DNA of 64,000 nucleotides. Origin: CALACW01 sp002431305 (GTDB taxonomy: Bacteria > Bacillota > Clostridia > Oscillospirales > Acutalibacteraceae). The stretch lies in assembly GCA_937890355.1 (NCBI GenBank), contig CALACW010000037.1:1-64000 (forward strand). The letters run 5' to 3'. A program made the position numbers and the translations under genes. A model generated the notes under the pieces. That model was given only the letters and a program-made list of their open reading frames with translations. It was not told where the DNA came from and did not search any database. Positions 30,321 through 40,357 of the stretch are shown piece by piece (positions within the stretch are counted from its first letter, which is position 1; every line of letters starts with the position of its first letter).

Positions 30321-31573
30321 GTTGTCCCGTAGAATATTGGATATGGCTTCAGCGTACGCTCGGCGCGGGATTTTTTGCCGACGAGCTTATTGCCCATTTC
30401 GATGACGCACGCGGAGTTTATGAAGCCGGTGACAGCGAGTGGATTGCCTCGGGCACCCTTACCGCACGAAGTATTGAAAAACTTTCGTCGTTCAGTCCGT
30501 CGCAGTCTTTTGACGTGATTAAAAAATGCGAAAAGAACGGCTGGCATATAATTCCCTGCGATTCACCTCTGTACCCTAAACGTCTTCTCAGGATTAATGC
30601 ATATCCGCTTGTCCTTTACGTATGGGGCGACGCGTCGGTGCTTGACAGCGAACTCAGTATCGGAATGGTCGGTACGAGAAACTGCTCGGATTACGGTCTG
30701 GGAGTTGCGGGCGCACTGTCTGCAAATCTTGCAAAGGCGGGATTTACCGTTGTGAGCGGAGGAGCCGTCGGAGTTGACCGCGCGTGTCACGAGGGGGCGA
30801 TGAATGCGGGAGGCAAAACGATTGCGTTTCTCGGCTGCGGGCTTGGGTTTGATTACCTTAAATCCAACGAAAACATGAGAAAAAGAATTTCGGAAAACGG
30901 AGCCGTAGTAAGCGAATTCCTTCCGTTTACTCCTGCCTCCAGGACAACGTTCCCGATTCGCAACAGACTGATTTCAGGTATGTCGCTGGGCACGGTTGTA
31001 ATCGAGGCAAAGGAGAAGAGCGGTTCTCTGATTACCGCACGGTATTCCTCGGAGCAGGGACGTCCGGTATTCGCAGTGCCCGGTGACGTTACGAATTCAA
31101 ATTTTTTCGGAACGAATAAACTTATCAGAAAGGGCGCGAAGGCGGTATTTTCATCATTCGATATAATAAGCGAGTTCTCGTATATGTATCCGGAGCTCGA
31201 AAATGCATCGTCGTTTGACGAGAAAATCACTTCGGTTCCTCCGATAGCTCATTCGGATAGTATACCGAAAATATTAAAAACAAAAAAATTACCCGAAAAG
31301 AAAGACCGAACCGACGGTCTTACGATTTATGATTTATGCGCCGAAAAAGAAAAATCCGGCGAATGTAAAAAAGATTCTTCCGCTGTCGTACTGCCCGAGG
31401 GCGTAACGGCGGAGGCGAAAAAAGTATATTCGTATCTTAAATCCGAACCCGTATATGCGGATATTATTTCCGAGCAGAGCGGTATGCAGGTAAGGGATGT
31501 CCTGACTGCGCTTACCGAACTTGAACTGTACGGAGTGTGTTTTGTGCACGCCGGAGGAAGGTACTCTAAATAA
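30317..31573 (+). CDS. dprA: DNA-processing protein DprA
   Basis: 418 residues. N-terminal YWIWLQRTLG helical part, the Rossmann-fold core with GMVGTRNCSDYG near 117-128, SGGAVGVDRACHEGA near 151-165, PIRNRLISGMS near 213-223 and SGSLITARYSSEQGRPVFAVPG near 234-255, and a winged-helix C-terminal domain (about 345-418). DprA loads RecA on incoming single-stranded DNA. A low-complexity Lys/Glu/Ser linker of about 60 residues separates core and winged helix. Start 30317 is preferred over GTG 30302 because GGGAG fits it. Confidence 0.95.
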   Translation: MSCPVEYWIWLQRTLGAGFFADELIAHFDDARGVYEAGDSEWIASGTLTARSIEKLSSFSPSQSFDVIKKCEKNGWHIIPCDSPLYPKRLLRINAYPLVLYVWGDASVLDSELSIGMVGTRNCSDYGLGVAGALSANLAKAGFTVVSGGAVGVDRACHEGAMNAGGKTIAFLGCGLGFDYLKSNENMRKRISENGAVVSEFLPFTPASRTTFPIRNRLISGMSLGTVVIEAKEKSGSLITARYSSEQGRPVFAVPGDVTNSNFFGTNKLIRKGAKAVFSSFDIISEFSYMYPELENASSFDEKITSVPPIAHSDSIPKILKTKKLPEKKDRTDGLTIYDLCAEKEKSGECKKDSSAVVLPEGVTAEAKKVYSYLKSEPVYADIISEQSGMQVRDVLTALTELELYGVCFVHAGGRYSK

Positions 31574-31598
31574 ATTATGATAACAGGATGGTCAGACT

Positions 31599-33719
31599 AT
31601 GTCTAATCTCGTAATTGTGGAGTCGCCCACCAAGGCGGGCACAATAAAAAAATATCTCGGACCCGGATATGAGGTAAAAGCCTCTATGGGTCATGTCAGA
31701 GACCTTTACGCAGCTAAACTCAGCGTTGACGTTAAAAACGATTTTGCACCGAAATATGTTGTAATAAAAGGAAAGGAAAAGCTTGTCAAGGAACTTCATG
31801 AACTCGCGGACAAGAGCGACGACGTCTATCTCGCAACCGACCCCGACCGTGAGGGAGAGGCTATTTCGTGGCACCTTGCAACGCTTCTCGACCTTGATTT
31901 AAACAAGGTTAAGCGCGTAAAGTTTAACGAAATAAACAAAACGAGCGTCGAAAACGGAATGAAACATCCGTCAAAAATCGACATGGATCTCGTAAACGCA
32001 CAGCAGGCGAGACGTATTCTCGACAGGCTTGTCGGTTATCGTTTAAGCCCGTTTATTTCACAGAAAATACGCCGAGGACTCTCAGCAGGACGCGTACAGA
32101 GCGTCGCTGTCAGACTCATCGTTGACCGCGAGGACGAAATCAATGCTTTCGTTCCCGAGGAATACTGGTCGATAACGGCAAAACTTTCCGCCCCGTCGTC
32201 AAGACGTATCGTAAAAGCGAATCTGACTTCTGACGAAAACGGCAAGATTAAAATTACAAATAAAGAGCAGTCGGACGCCTATCTTAAAAAGCTCGACGGC
32301 GCAGTATATACGGTTTCAAACGTTAAAAAAGGCACGAGGAAGAAATCTCCAATGCCTCCGTTTATAACCTCGACAATGCAGCAGGACGCTTCTCATCGTC
32401 TCGGATTTACTTCCAAACGCACGATGAAGGTCGCACAGGAGCTTTACGAAGGTATCGATATCCCCGGTTACGGCTCAATCGGTCTTATAACGTACATGAG
32501 AACCGACTCGCTGAGAATCTCCGAGGAGTCGAGAACGGCGGGAAACGAGTATATTAAAACGGCTTACGGCGAAAAATATCTTCCCGAAAAGCCGAGATAT
32601 TTTAAGTCAAAAGGCAGGGTTCAGGACGGACACGAGGCGATTAGACCGACTGTTCCCGGACTTACCCCGCAGGAGGCTAAAGCGTCGCTTACCTCAGACC
32701 AGTATAAACTTTACAATCTTATTTGGAAACGTTTTATCGCGTCGCTGATGTCCAACTGCGTTCAGGATACGGTAAAGGTTGAAATCGAGGCTAAGAAGGA
32801 CGGCGCGGACGGATTCTGCACGTTCTCCGCGAGCGGATTCTCCGTTAAATTCGACGGATATACCGTTCTTTATAAGAGCGCGGACGATGAGAACGAGGAA
32901 AACGAAAGCGTTTTGCCCGAGATGAAAAAGGACGACGTTTTAAAATTCAAAGAGCTCCTTCCCGAACAGCATTTCACACAGCCCCCCGCAAGATATACGG
33001 AAGCCTCGCTTATCAAAACGCTTGAGGAAACGGGAGTCGGCAGACCGTCGACATACGCTACGATTATTTCTACGATAACGTCTAAGGATTATGTTGTAAG
33101 AGACCATAAGCAGTTAAAGCCTACGGAACTCGGCACCGCGACGACAAAACTTTTAAAAGAACAGTTTCCGAAGATTATTAATACGAAATTTACAGCGGGC
33201 ATGGAATCCGAACTCGACGAGGTTGAGGCGGGGCACTGCGATTATATTAAAATGCTCCATGAGTTTTACGACGATTTTGAGGCGACTCTCGCTAAGGCTA
33301 AGGAAGCCATGCAGGGCGTTAAAATCAAGCTCGAAGAGGATCAGACAGATGTCGTATGCGAAAAATGCGGACGAAACATGGTTATTAAAGTCGGCAGATA
33401 CGGCAAGTTCCTTGCTTGTCCCGGCTATCCCGAGTGTAAAAACACAAAGCCGTACGTCGAGAAAACCGACGCGAAATGTCCCGTCTGCGGCGGCGATATT
33501 ATCGGCAAAAAGTCGAAAAAAGGTCATACGTTCTACGGCTGTTCGAATTATCCCGAGTGCAACTTTATGACATGGGACGTACCCACTTCCGAGATTTGTC
33601 CCAAGTGCGGAAAGTCGCTTTTCAAAGCGAGGGGCGGAGTGCTTAAATGTCATAACGAGGGATGCGGTTACGAGAGCAGAGTTTCCAAAAAGAAAAAGGA
33701 CGAGGACTCCGATGAATGA
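31599..33719 (+). CDS. topA: DNA topoisomerase I
   Basis: 706 residues, type IA. TOPRIM begins LVIVESPTKAGTIKKYLG with DPDREGEAI near 81-89; catalytic Tyr299 is in TYMRTDS. The C terminus carries three four-cysteine zinc ribbons (starting near residues 587, 628 and 669). It relaxes negative supercoils. The dprA-topA order is common in Firmicutes; the gap to dprA is 25 nt. trmFO begins within its last codons. Confidence 0.97.
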   Translation: MSNLVIVESPTKAGTIKKYLGPGYEVKASMGHVRDLYAAKLSVDVKNDFAPKYVVIKGKEKLVKELHELADKSDDVYLATDPDREGEAISWHLATLLDLDLNKVKRVKFNEINKTSVENGMKHPSKIDMDLVNAQQARRILDRLVGYRLSPFISQKIRRGLSAGRVQSVAVRLIVDREDEINAFVPEEYWSITAKLSAPSSRRIVKANLTSDENGKIKITNKEQSDAYLKKLDGAVYTVSNVKKGTRKKSPMPPFITSTMQQDASHRLGFTSKRTMKVAQELYEGIDIPGYGSIGLITYMRTDSLRISEESRTAGNEYIKTAYGEKYLPEKPRYFKSKGRVQDGHEAIRPTVPGLTPQEAKASLTSDQYKLYNLIWKRFIASLMSNCVQDTVKVEIEAKKDGADGFCTFSASGFSVKFDGYTVLYKSADDENEENESVLPEMKKDDVLKFKELLPEQHFTQPPARYTEASLIKTLEETGVGRPSTYATIISTITSKDYVVRDHKQLKPTELGTATTKLLKEQFPKIINTKFTAGMESELDEVEAGHCDYIKMLHEFYDDFEATLAKAKEAMQGVKIKLEEDQTDVVCEKCGRNMVIKVGRYGKFLACPGYPECKNTKPYVEKTDAKCPVCGGDIIGKKSKKGHTFYGCSNYPECNFMTWDVPTSEICPKCGKSLFKARGGVLKCHNEGCGYESRVSKKKKDEDSDE

Positions 33720-35025
33720 TATAAAAAAGGCCGCCGTGATAGGCGGAGGCTTTGCAGGAGTCGAGGCCGCGCGCAGACTGTCAAATGCGGGAATAAAGGT
33801 TGACCTTTACGAGATGAAGCCTGTTCGGTTTTCCCCCGCTCATAAGTCGGAAAATTTAGCCGAGCTTGTATGTTCGAATTCTTTTAAGGCGATACGAACC
33901 GAGTCGGCGGCGGGACTTCTGAAGGCGGAGATGAAGAGATTTGACTCTGTATGCGTTGCTTGCGCGGAGCGGTCGGCTGTCCCCGCGGGCGGAGCCCTCG
34001 CGGTTGACAGGGATATATTTTCGTCCCTTGTAACAGGCATAATCGAAAACGACGAAAATATAACGCTTATACGTAAAGAAGTAACGACTCTTCCGACCGA
34101 CGTTTCGGCAGTGATAATAGCGGCAGGACCGCTTGTTTCCGACGCTTTGAGTAAGGAAATCGCACGCCTTACGGGCGAAAACTTTTTAAGTTTTTACGAC
34201 GCGGCGGCTCCGGTTATTACTGCCGACAGCATTGATATGTCTCATGCGTTTACGCAGTCGAGATACGACAGGGGCGGTGACGACGACTATATAAACTGCC
34301 CGATGAATAAAGAGGAATACGAGCTTTTCTATAACGAGCTTGTAAATGCCGAAATTGCGCTCGTTCACGAGTTCGACAAGAGAACCGTTTACGAGGGCTG
34401 TATGCCGATTGAAATAATGGCAAAACGCGGAGCTGACACGATAAGATTCGGTCCGTTAAAGCCCGTTGGATTAAAAGACCCGAACACCGGTCACAGACCG
34501 TGGGCTGTTTTACAGCTTCGCAAGGAGAATTCGGCGGCGACTATGTACAATCTCGTCGGCTTTCAGACGAATTTGAAATTCGGCGAGCAGAAACGCGTGT
34601 TCTCGCTGATCCCCGCATTGAAAGACGCGGAATTCGTCCGTTACGGAGTGATGCACAGAAATACGTTTATAGATTCCCCGAGACTTTTAAACAGCGATTT
34701 TTCAATGAGAAAATATCCGTCCGTTTACTTTGCAGGGCAGATAACGGGAGTCGAGGGTTATATGGAGTCGGCGGCTTCGGGAATTCTCGCGGGCGAAAAC
34801 GCGGTCAGACGAATTCTGGGAAGAGACGCGCTCGAATTACCCGATATAACCATGCTCGGCGCACTGTCTCACTACATAAGCGACGAGACTGTGACGAAAT
34901 TTCAGCCCATGGGCGCGAGCTTCGGACTCTTAGAGCCTTTGGGCGAGAGGATAAGAGATAAGAAAGAACGTTATTCGGCTCTTGCAAAAAGAAGTCTCGA
35001 TTATTACGATTCAATATCATTATGA
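33712..35025 (+). CDS. trmFO: tRNA (m5U54) methyltransferase TrmFO
   Basis: 437 residues, folate/FAD-dependent. The FAD-binding GGGFAGVEAARRLS motif is near 10-23, followed by YEMKP and ELVCSNSFKA, both TrmFO signatures, and the second GQITGVEGYMESAASG near 343-358. It makes ribothymidine at position 54 of tRNA. The start overlaps the topA stop by 8 nt, the usual topA-trmFO pairing. Confidence 0.97.
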   Translation: MNDIKKAAVIGGGFAGVEAARRLSNAGIKVDLYEMKPVRFSPAHKSENLAELVCSNSFKAIRTESAAGLLKAEMKRFDSVCVACAERSAVPAGGALAVDRDIFSSLVTGIIENDENITLIRKEVTTLPTDVSAVIIAAGPLVSDALSKEIARLTGENFLSFYDAAAPVITADSIDMSHAFTQSRYDRGGDDDYINCPMNKEEYELFYNELVNAEIALVHEFDKRTVYEGCMPIEIMAKRGADTIRFGPLKPVGLKDPNTGHRPWAVLQLRKENSAATMYNLVGFQTNLKFGEQKRVFSLIPALKDAEFVRYGVMHRNTFIDSPRLLNSDFSMRKYPSVYFAGQITGVEGYMESAASGILAGENAVRRILGRDALELPDITMLGALSHYISDETVTKFQPMGASFGLLEPLGERIRDKKERYSALAKRSLDYYDSISL

Positions 35026-35036
35026 TTTTTATATGG

Positions 35037-35069
35037 CGTATTTTCCGTTTACATAAAGCGGAAAATACG
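35037..35069. other. Strong hairpin between trmFO and rnc
   Basis: An 11-bp perfect stem, CGTATTTTCCG (35037-35047) with CGGAAAATACG (35059-35069), extended by T-A pairs into an 11-nt loop. No T run follows, so it is not a normal terminator. It ends 20 nt before rnc and would lie in the rnc leader; a processing or regulatory site is possible. Confidence 0.6.
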
Positions 35070-35089
35070 TTCGAAAGGTCAGAATTATT

Positions 35090-35764
35090 ATGGAAGAATT
35101 CGAAAAAATAATAGGTTACGAATTTAAGGATAAATCACTGCTGAAAACTGCATTGACTCATTCGTCTTACGCAAACGAAATGCATAACAAAGTAAAATTT
35201 AATGAGCGACTGGAGTTTTTGGGAGATTCCGTACTGGGCATGATTTCGGCGGAATACTTCTTTAAGAATTATCCCTCTCTCCCCGAGGGTAAGCTCACTA
35301 AAATGAGAGCCGCCGCGGTGTGTGAAAAATCTCTTCATAAATTCGCAAAACAGATAAATCTCGGTCAGTTTATGTTCTTAGGCAAGGGCGAGATATGCAC
35401 CGGAGGCAGGGAGCGCCCGTCGATACTTGCAGATGCATTCGAATCCGTTATTGCCGCCATATATCTTGACGCGGGGTTCGGCGAGGCAAAAAAATTCGTT
35501 TTATCGTTTATATCCCATGCGGACATAGAACAGCCCGAACTTACGGATTATAAGACCGCGCTTCAGGAAATTATTCAGAAAAATCACGGTGAAATGCTCG
35601 AATACGTACTTGTCGAGGAATCGGGTCCCGACCATAATAAAAAATTTGTCGTCGAGGTGCATCTGAATTCGAATAACATAGGCACCGGCGAGGGCAGAAG
35701 CAAGAAACAGGCGGAACAGGCCGCCGCTAAGGAAGCTCTTAAACTTATGGGCGTTGTAAGATGA
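35090..35764 (+). CDS. rnc: Ribonuclease III
   Basis: 224 residues. Endonuclease domain with signature ERLEFLGDSVLGM (39-51), the second acidic site at ADAFESVIAAIY near 112-123, and a C-terminal dsRNA-binding domain (about 150-222) ending GRSKKQAEQAAAKEAL. It processes rRNA and other double-stranded RNA. It overlaps the following radical SAM gene by ATGA. Confidence 0.97.
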   Translation: MEEFEKIIGYEFKDKSLLKTALTHSSYANEMHNKVKFNERLEFLGDSVLGMISAEYFFKNYPSLPEGKLTKMRAAAVCEKSLHKFAKQINLGQFMFLGKGEICTGGRERPSILADAFESVIAAIYLDAGFGEAKKFVLSFISHADIEQPELTDYKTALQEIIQKNHGEMLEYVLVEESGPDHNKKFVVEVHLNSNNIGTGEGRSKKQAEQAAAKEALKLMGVVR

Positions 35765-36759
35765 AACACGTAAACGTCGCTTTATTCGTTCCTCACTTCG
35801 GATGTCCCCATCAGTGCAGTTTCTGCAATCAGAAAACCATCACCGGCGTTAAAAAACCGCTCATGCCGTCCGACGTTGACGACGCGGTTTCGACCGCTCT
35901 TAAAAGCGCAAAAACATCCCCCGAACACAGCGAAATTGCGTTTTTCGGCGGAAGTTTTACCGCGATAGACAGGGAGTATATGATATCTCTGCTCGAATCG
36001 GCTTATAAATATGTCGGCAAGGGGCTTTTTAATGGTATCAGAATTTCGACCCGTCCCGACTGCATTGATAACGAAATACTCGATATATTAAAAAAATACG
36101 GCGTAACGTCAATCGAACTCGGCGCGCAGAGCATGTCAGACAGAGTCTTAAAAATGAACGAGAGAGGACATACTTCGTCTGACGTTGAAAAAGCGTCCGA
36201 ACTTATAAAAAAATACGGATTTGAATTAGGGCTTCAGATGATGACCGGGCTGTACGGCGACGACGATGATACCGCTGTCATGACAGCAGAAAAGATAGCT
36301 TCATTGTTTCCCGAGACTGTAAGAATTTATCCTACGGCGGTACTCGAAAATACGCGTCTTTTAGAGCTTTACCGTTCGGGAGAATATAAACCGCAGACTG
36401 TTGACGAAGCCGTAAATTTATGCGCGAAACTGCTTAAAATTTTTTATGATAATAATATAAAAGTAATCCGCGTCGGGCTTCATTCGGGCGGAGGGCTTGA
36501 CGACGGCTATATAACCGGGGCGTATCATCCCGCGTTCAGAGAGCTTTGCGAGGGCAGAATGTACCTCGACGCCGTTATTAAGAAGATTAATGAAAACGAT
36601 ATAAAGGGAAACGTTACGGCGTATGTTGCGCCGCGCGACGTTTCGAGAATGGCGGGACAGAACAGACGGAACATAAATTATCTTTCATCCATGGGCGTTA
36701 ATCTTAAAGTAAAGGAACGCGCCGGAGTTGAAAGATTCAATCCCGTTATCGAATTATAA
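35761..36759 (+). CDS. Radical SAM protein, Elp3-like
   Basis: 332 residues. The 4Fe-4S/SAM motif is CPHQCSFC (Cys15, Cys19, Cys22), then EIAFFGGSFTAID near 58-70 and SIELGAQSMSDRVL near 115-129, matching the Elp3-type radical SAM core. There is no acetyltransferase domain, so it is not a full Elp3. Such proteins commonly lie between rnc and smc in clostridia; their substrate is not known to me. It overlaps rnc by ATGA and smc follows by 9 nt. Confidence 0.88.
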   Translation: MKHVNVALFVPHFGCPHQCSFCNQKTITGVKKPLMPSDVDDAVSTALKSAKTSPEHSEIAFFGGSFTAIDREYMISLLESAYKYVGKGLFNGIRISTRPDCIDNEILDILKKYGVTSIELGAQSMSDRVLKMNERGHTSSDVEKASELIKKYGFELGLQMMTGLYGDDDDTAVMTAEKIASLFPETVRIYPTAVLENTRLLELYRSGEYKPQTVDEAVNLCAKLLKIFYDNNIKVIRVGLHSGGGLDDGYITGAYHPAFRELCEGRMYLDAVIKKINENDIKGNVTAYVAPRDVSRMAGQNRRNINYLSSMGVNLKVKERAGVERFNPVIEL

Positions 36760-36768
36760 GGAGTAAAA

Positions 36769-39700
36769 ATGTACTTAAAATCACTTGAAATGCAGGGCTT
36801 CAAGTCCTTTCCGGATAAAACGGTGTTTAATTTCGGCAAGGGCATGACCGCCGTTGTCGGGCCTAACGGTTCGGGTAAAAGTAATATTGCCGACGCCGTA
36901 AAATGGGTTCTCGGCGAGCAGTCCACGAAGTCTCTCAGAGGCGCGAAGATGGAGGACGTCATTTTCAGCGGAACCGATAAGCGTAAGGCTCAGGGGTATG
37001 CCGAGGTTACGTTACGACTTGACAATACAGACCGCGCGCTCAACAGGGACGACGACGAGGTCGCTGTTACAAGGCGTTTTTACCGCTCGGGCGAGAGCGA
37101 ATATAAAATAAATTCAGCGAGCGTAAGACTCAAGGACGTTCACGAGCTTTTCATGGACACGGGACTGGGCAGAGACGGCTATTCAATGGTCGGTCAGGGC
37201 AAGATAGAGGACATGGTTTCCGCAAAAAGTCAGGACAGGCGCGAAATGTTCGAGGAAGCCGCGGGAATCTCACATTACAGATACCGGCGCGCCGACGCGC
37301 TCAAAAGACTTGATTCAGCAGAAGAAAATCTTTTGAGATTAAGAGATATAATGTCGGAACTCGAAAACCGCGTCGGTCCGCTCGAAAAGCAGAGCGAAAA
37401 GGCTCAGAAATTCCTCGTTCTCGCAGACAGACGAAAAAATCTCGAAATCGGTATATGGCTCGACATACTCTCAAGATCATCGGAGCTTATCCGCACTCAG
37501 TATAATAAAACAGCTGCCGCCGAGGCTCAGCATGAAAAAGCGGAGAAGGAACTTGCCGAAATAATCGAAAAAAGCGAGGAGTATACGCTTAAAAGCAGAA
37601 ACATAACTTTGCAGATAGAGCAGGTTCAGAAGAATTCTTCTTCATTTGAAGAACAGGCGGTTTCTCTCGAGGGACTTATTGCTCTTAATAAAAATTCGAT
37701 AGAGCATAACAACGAGACGATTAAGAGAATAGAGGACGACAAGACGAAAGAAAATCTTTCGGCAAATCAGATAGATGAACAGATACTTTCCGCAGAAAAA
37801 ACGATAGAGACTCTTAACGCTCATATAGAAGAAAAGAAAAACGAAACGCGGTCGTTTTCCGACGGACTCGATTCTCTTACAAAACAGAATGAATCCGTTT
37901 CGGGCGAGTATATTAAAATTTCGGACGAAATGAACGTTCTGACAAAACGCCTTTCGGATGAAAAGGTTCGTTTTTCCGCAGCCGATTCGTCGGCGAAAGA
38001 GATTTCACTGCATATGGATTCTCTTAAGGAGAATATAAAAAACAGGGAATCCGAACTTGAAAACGCACAGAAAGAAAAAGAAAAGCTCGAGGAAAAAACC
38101 GCAGAACTTTCGGATAAGGTAACGTCTCTTACAAACTCCGTGTCGGGACGTATGATAAGAGTTCGTACGAAAACCCAGACTTCTGGCGAGATGAAACTCA
38201 CTCTTGATTCCGCAGTGCTTGATTCTCAGAGGATACAGTCTCGCATACAGCTTCTCGAAGATATGGAGAAGAATATGGAGGGTTATTCCGGCAGCGTTAA
38301 GGCTGTTATGAAGGAGTCCTCGCGCGGAACTCTGCGCGGAATTCACGGTACCATGTCGCAGATAATAAGCGTAAAGCCCGAATATTCCCTTGCGATAGAA
38401 ACGGCGCTCGGCGCGTCGATTCAGCATATAGTAACCGATTCAGAATCCGACGCGAAACGCGCGATGAATTTCCTTAAGGAAAACAATATAGGCAGGGCGA
38501 CGTTCTTTCCGATGACCTCGCTTAAGGCACGGGAACTCGGTGAAACGGGACTTGAAAACTGCCGGGGCTTTATAAATATTGCGAGCAAACTTGTCGAGTA
38601 TGATAGTCAGTATTACGACATAATAGAAAACCAGCTCGGAAAAACAGTTGTAGTCGAGGATATTGACTGCGCCATAGAGACGGCAAAAAAATATAAAAAC
38701 AGATTTAAAATAGTCACGCTCGACGGACAGGTTATAAATACCGGCGGTTCAATGACGGGCGGAGCGAAGATAAAAAGCGCGGGATTCCTCACAAGACAGA
38801 GCGAAATCGAGACGCTTAAAAAACAGCTTAATGATAAAAATGCGCAGGTTGAAGAATTAGAAAAAAAATATAAAAAATCAAAAGAGGAACTTTCAAAGGA
38901 GAACGCAGAGTTAGAATCCGCAAAGGCCGAACTTTCTTCATTGCAGGAGGATAAAATCCGTTCCGATTCCTCATTGAATTCGGCAAAAAGCCGTTGCAAT
39001 TCATTAAAAGAGAATATTGAGAGCCTTAAAAATGAGGAAAATTCGGCAAAAGAGAGACTGGAGGCTCTGCGTCTTGCGGGACTCGAGGCTCAGAAGCGCG
39101 AGGACGAAATAACGGCGTCGCTCGACGAGGTTCAGAAAAAACTCGAAAATCTCAACGTTGACCGTGAAAAACTTTCCGCCATGCGAGAGGAGATAAATTC
39201 GAAAATTTCCGAGATTAACGTTGCCATTGCTGCCGATTCGAGGGATATTCAAAATCAGCGCGAGCTGATAGCGTCGCTCGAGAGCAGGAAAAACGGTCAG
39301 TCGGACAGGTTAAAACAGCTTGACGGCGAGATAAACGAACTCAAAGAAAAGAACGACAATCTGTACCTTAGAATAGAATCGCTCGAAAACGAAATTCTCG
39401 GCGTGAGAAAGCAGAAAGAGGACGCAAACGAGATTGTCGCTTCGCTTGTAAAAGAGCGCGATATGTGCGATAAGAACGTAAGCGATTTAAGAGCCTCGGA
39501 GCGCGAAAAGAACGACGAAAAGGAGAGGCTTGCAAGCGAAATTGTACGCCTCGATTCAAAAAAGACCGCGCTCGAAAAAGAGCAGACCGATACGCAGAAC
39601 AAGCTTTTCGAAGAGTATAAATTAACCCGACGCGAAGCGGAAGTGCTCGATATTAATTTAGAGAATATTCCCGAAGCAAAACGCGAACTTTACGATGTAA

Positions 39701-40338
39701 AATCAAAAATTAAAGCTCTCGGAAACGTAAATGTTTCGGCGATTGAAGAATACCGCGAGGTAAGCGAGAGATACGAATTTATGAAAACACAGCTTACCGA
39801 CGTCGAGAAGTCAAAAGCCGAATTAATTAAAATGATAGACGAACTGACGGGCAAAATGGCTGAGCAGTTCAGAGACCGTTTCAATATTATAAACGCGTGC
39901 TTCAAGGAAACTTTTTCCGCTATATTCGGCGGAGGAAGCGCGGACCTTATTCTTGAGGACGAAAGCGATATATTGGAGTGCGGAATTGAGATAAAGGCTC
40001 AGCCTCCCGGAAAGAACGTTAAAAATATAAGCCTGCTTTCCGGCGGAGAAAAGGGACTGTGCGCTATCGCCTTGCTTTTTGCTATACTTAAAGTTACGCC
40101 GTCGCCGTTCTGTATTTTCGACGAGGTCGAAGCGGCGCTTGACGACGTCAACGTTTTGCGGTATGCTCAGTATGTAAGAAGCATGACGGACAAAACGCAG
40201 TTTATACTCATAACGCACCGACGCGGAACCATGGAGGAAGCCGATATCATGTACGGCGTTACCATGCAGGAAAAGGGCGTTTCGAAAATACTGGAACTGA
40301 AAACTTCGCAGATGGCAGAGGAACTGGGACTTGAATAA
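36769..40338 (+). CDS. smc: Chromosome segregation ATPase SMC
   Basis: 1189 residues, full length. N-terminal head Walker A GPNGSGKSN (31-39), long coiled coil, hinge (about 500-670, with GTLRGIHG and ALGASIQHIV), return coiled coil, and C-terminal head with signature LLSGGEKGLCAIAL near 1088 and Walker B FCIFDEVEAALDD near 1112. It loads and extrudes DNA loops with ScpAB. AAGGAG precedes the ATG. Confidence 0.98.
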   Translation: MYLKSLEMQGFKSFPDKTVFNFGKGMTAVVGPNGSGKSNIADAVKWVLGEQSTKSLRGAKMEDVIFSGTDKRKAQGYAEVTLRLDNTDRALNRDDDEVAVTRRFYRSGESEYKINSASVRLKDVHELFMDTGLGRDGYSMVGQGKIEDMVSAKSQDRREMFEEAAGISHYRYRRADALKRLDSAEENLLRLRDIMSELENRVGPLEKQSEKAQKFLVLADRRKNLEIGIWLDILSRSSELIRTQYNKTAAAEAQHEKAEKELAEIIEKSEEYTLKSRNITLQIEQVQKNSSSFEEQAVSLEGLIALNKNSIEHNNETIKRIEDDKTKENLSANQIDEQILSAEKTIETLNAHIEEKKNETRSFSDGLDSLTKQNESVSGEYIKISDEMNVLTKRLSDEKVRFSAADSSAKEISLHMDSLKENIKNRESELENAQKEKEKLEEKTAELSDKVTSLTNSVSGRMIRVRTKTQTSGEMKLTLDSAVLDSQRIQSRIQLLEDMEKNMEGYSGSVKAVMKESSRGTLRGIHGTMSQIISVKPEYSLAIETALGASIQHIVTDSESDAKRAMNFLKENNIGRATFFPMTSLKARELGETGLENCRGFINIASKLVEYDSQYYDIIENQLGKTVVVEDIDCAIETAKKYKNRFKIVTLDGQVINTGGSMTGGAKIKSAGFLTRQSEIETLKKQLNDKNAQVEELEKKYKKSKEELSKENAELESAKAELSSLQEDKIRSDSSLNSAKSRCNSLKENIESLKNEENSAKERLEALRLAGLEAQKREDEITASLDEVQKKLENLNVDREKLSAMREEINSKISEINVAIAADSRDIQNQRELIASLESRKNGQSDRLKQLDGEINELKEKNDNLYLRIESLENEILGVRKQKEDANEIVASLVKERDMCDKNVSDLRASEREKNDEKERLASEIVRLDSKKTALEKEQTDTQNKLFEEYKLTRREAEVLDINLENIPEAKRELYDVKSKIKALGNVNVSAIEEYREVSERYEFMKTQLTDVEKSKAELIKMIDELTGKMAEQFRDRFNIINACFKETFSAIFGGGSADLILEDESDILECGIEIKAQPPGKNVKNISLLSGGEKGLCAIALLFAILKVTPSPFCIFDEVEAALDDVNVLRYAQYVRSMTDKTQFILITHRRGTMEEADIMYGVTMQEKGVSKILELKTSQMAEELGLE

Positions 40339-40357
40339 TAAACAGGAGCTGAAATAA

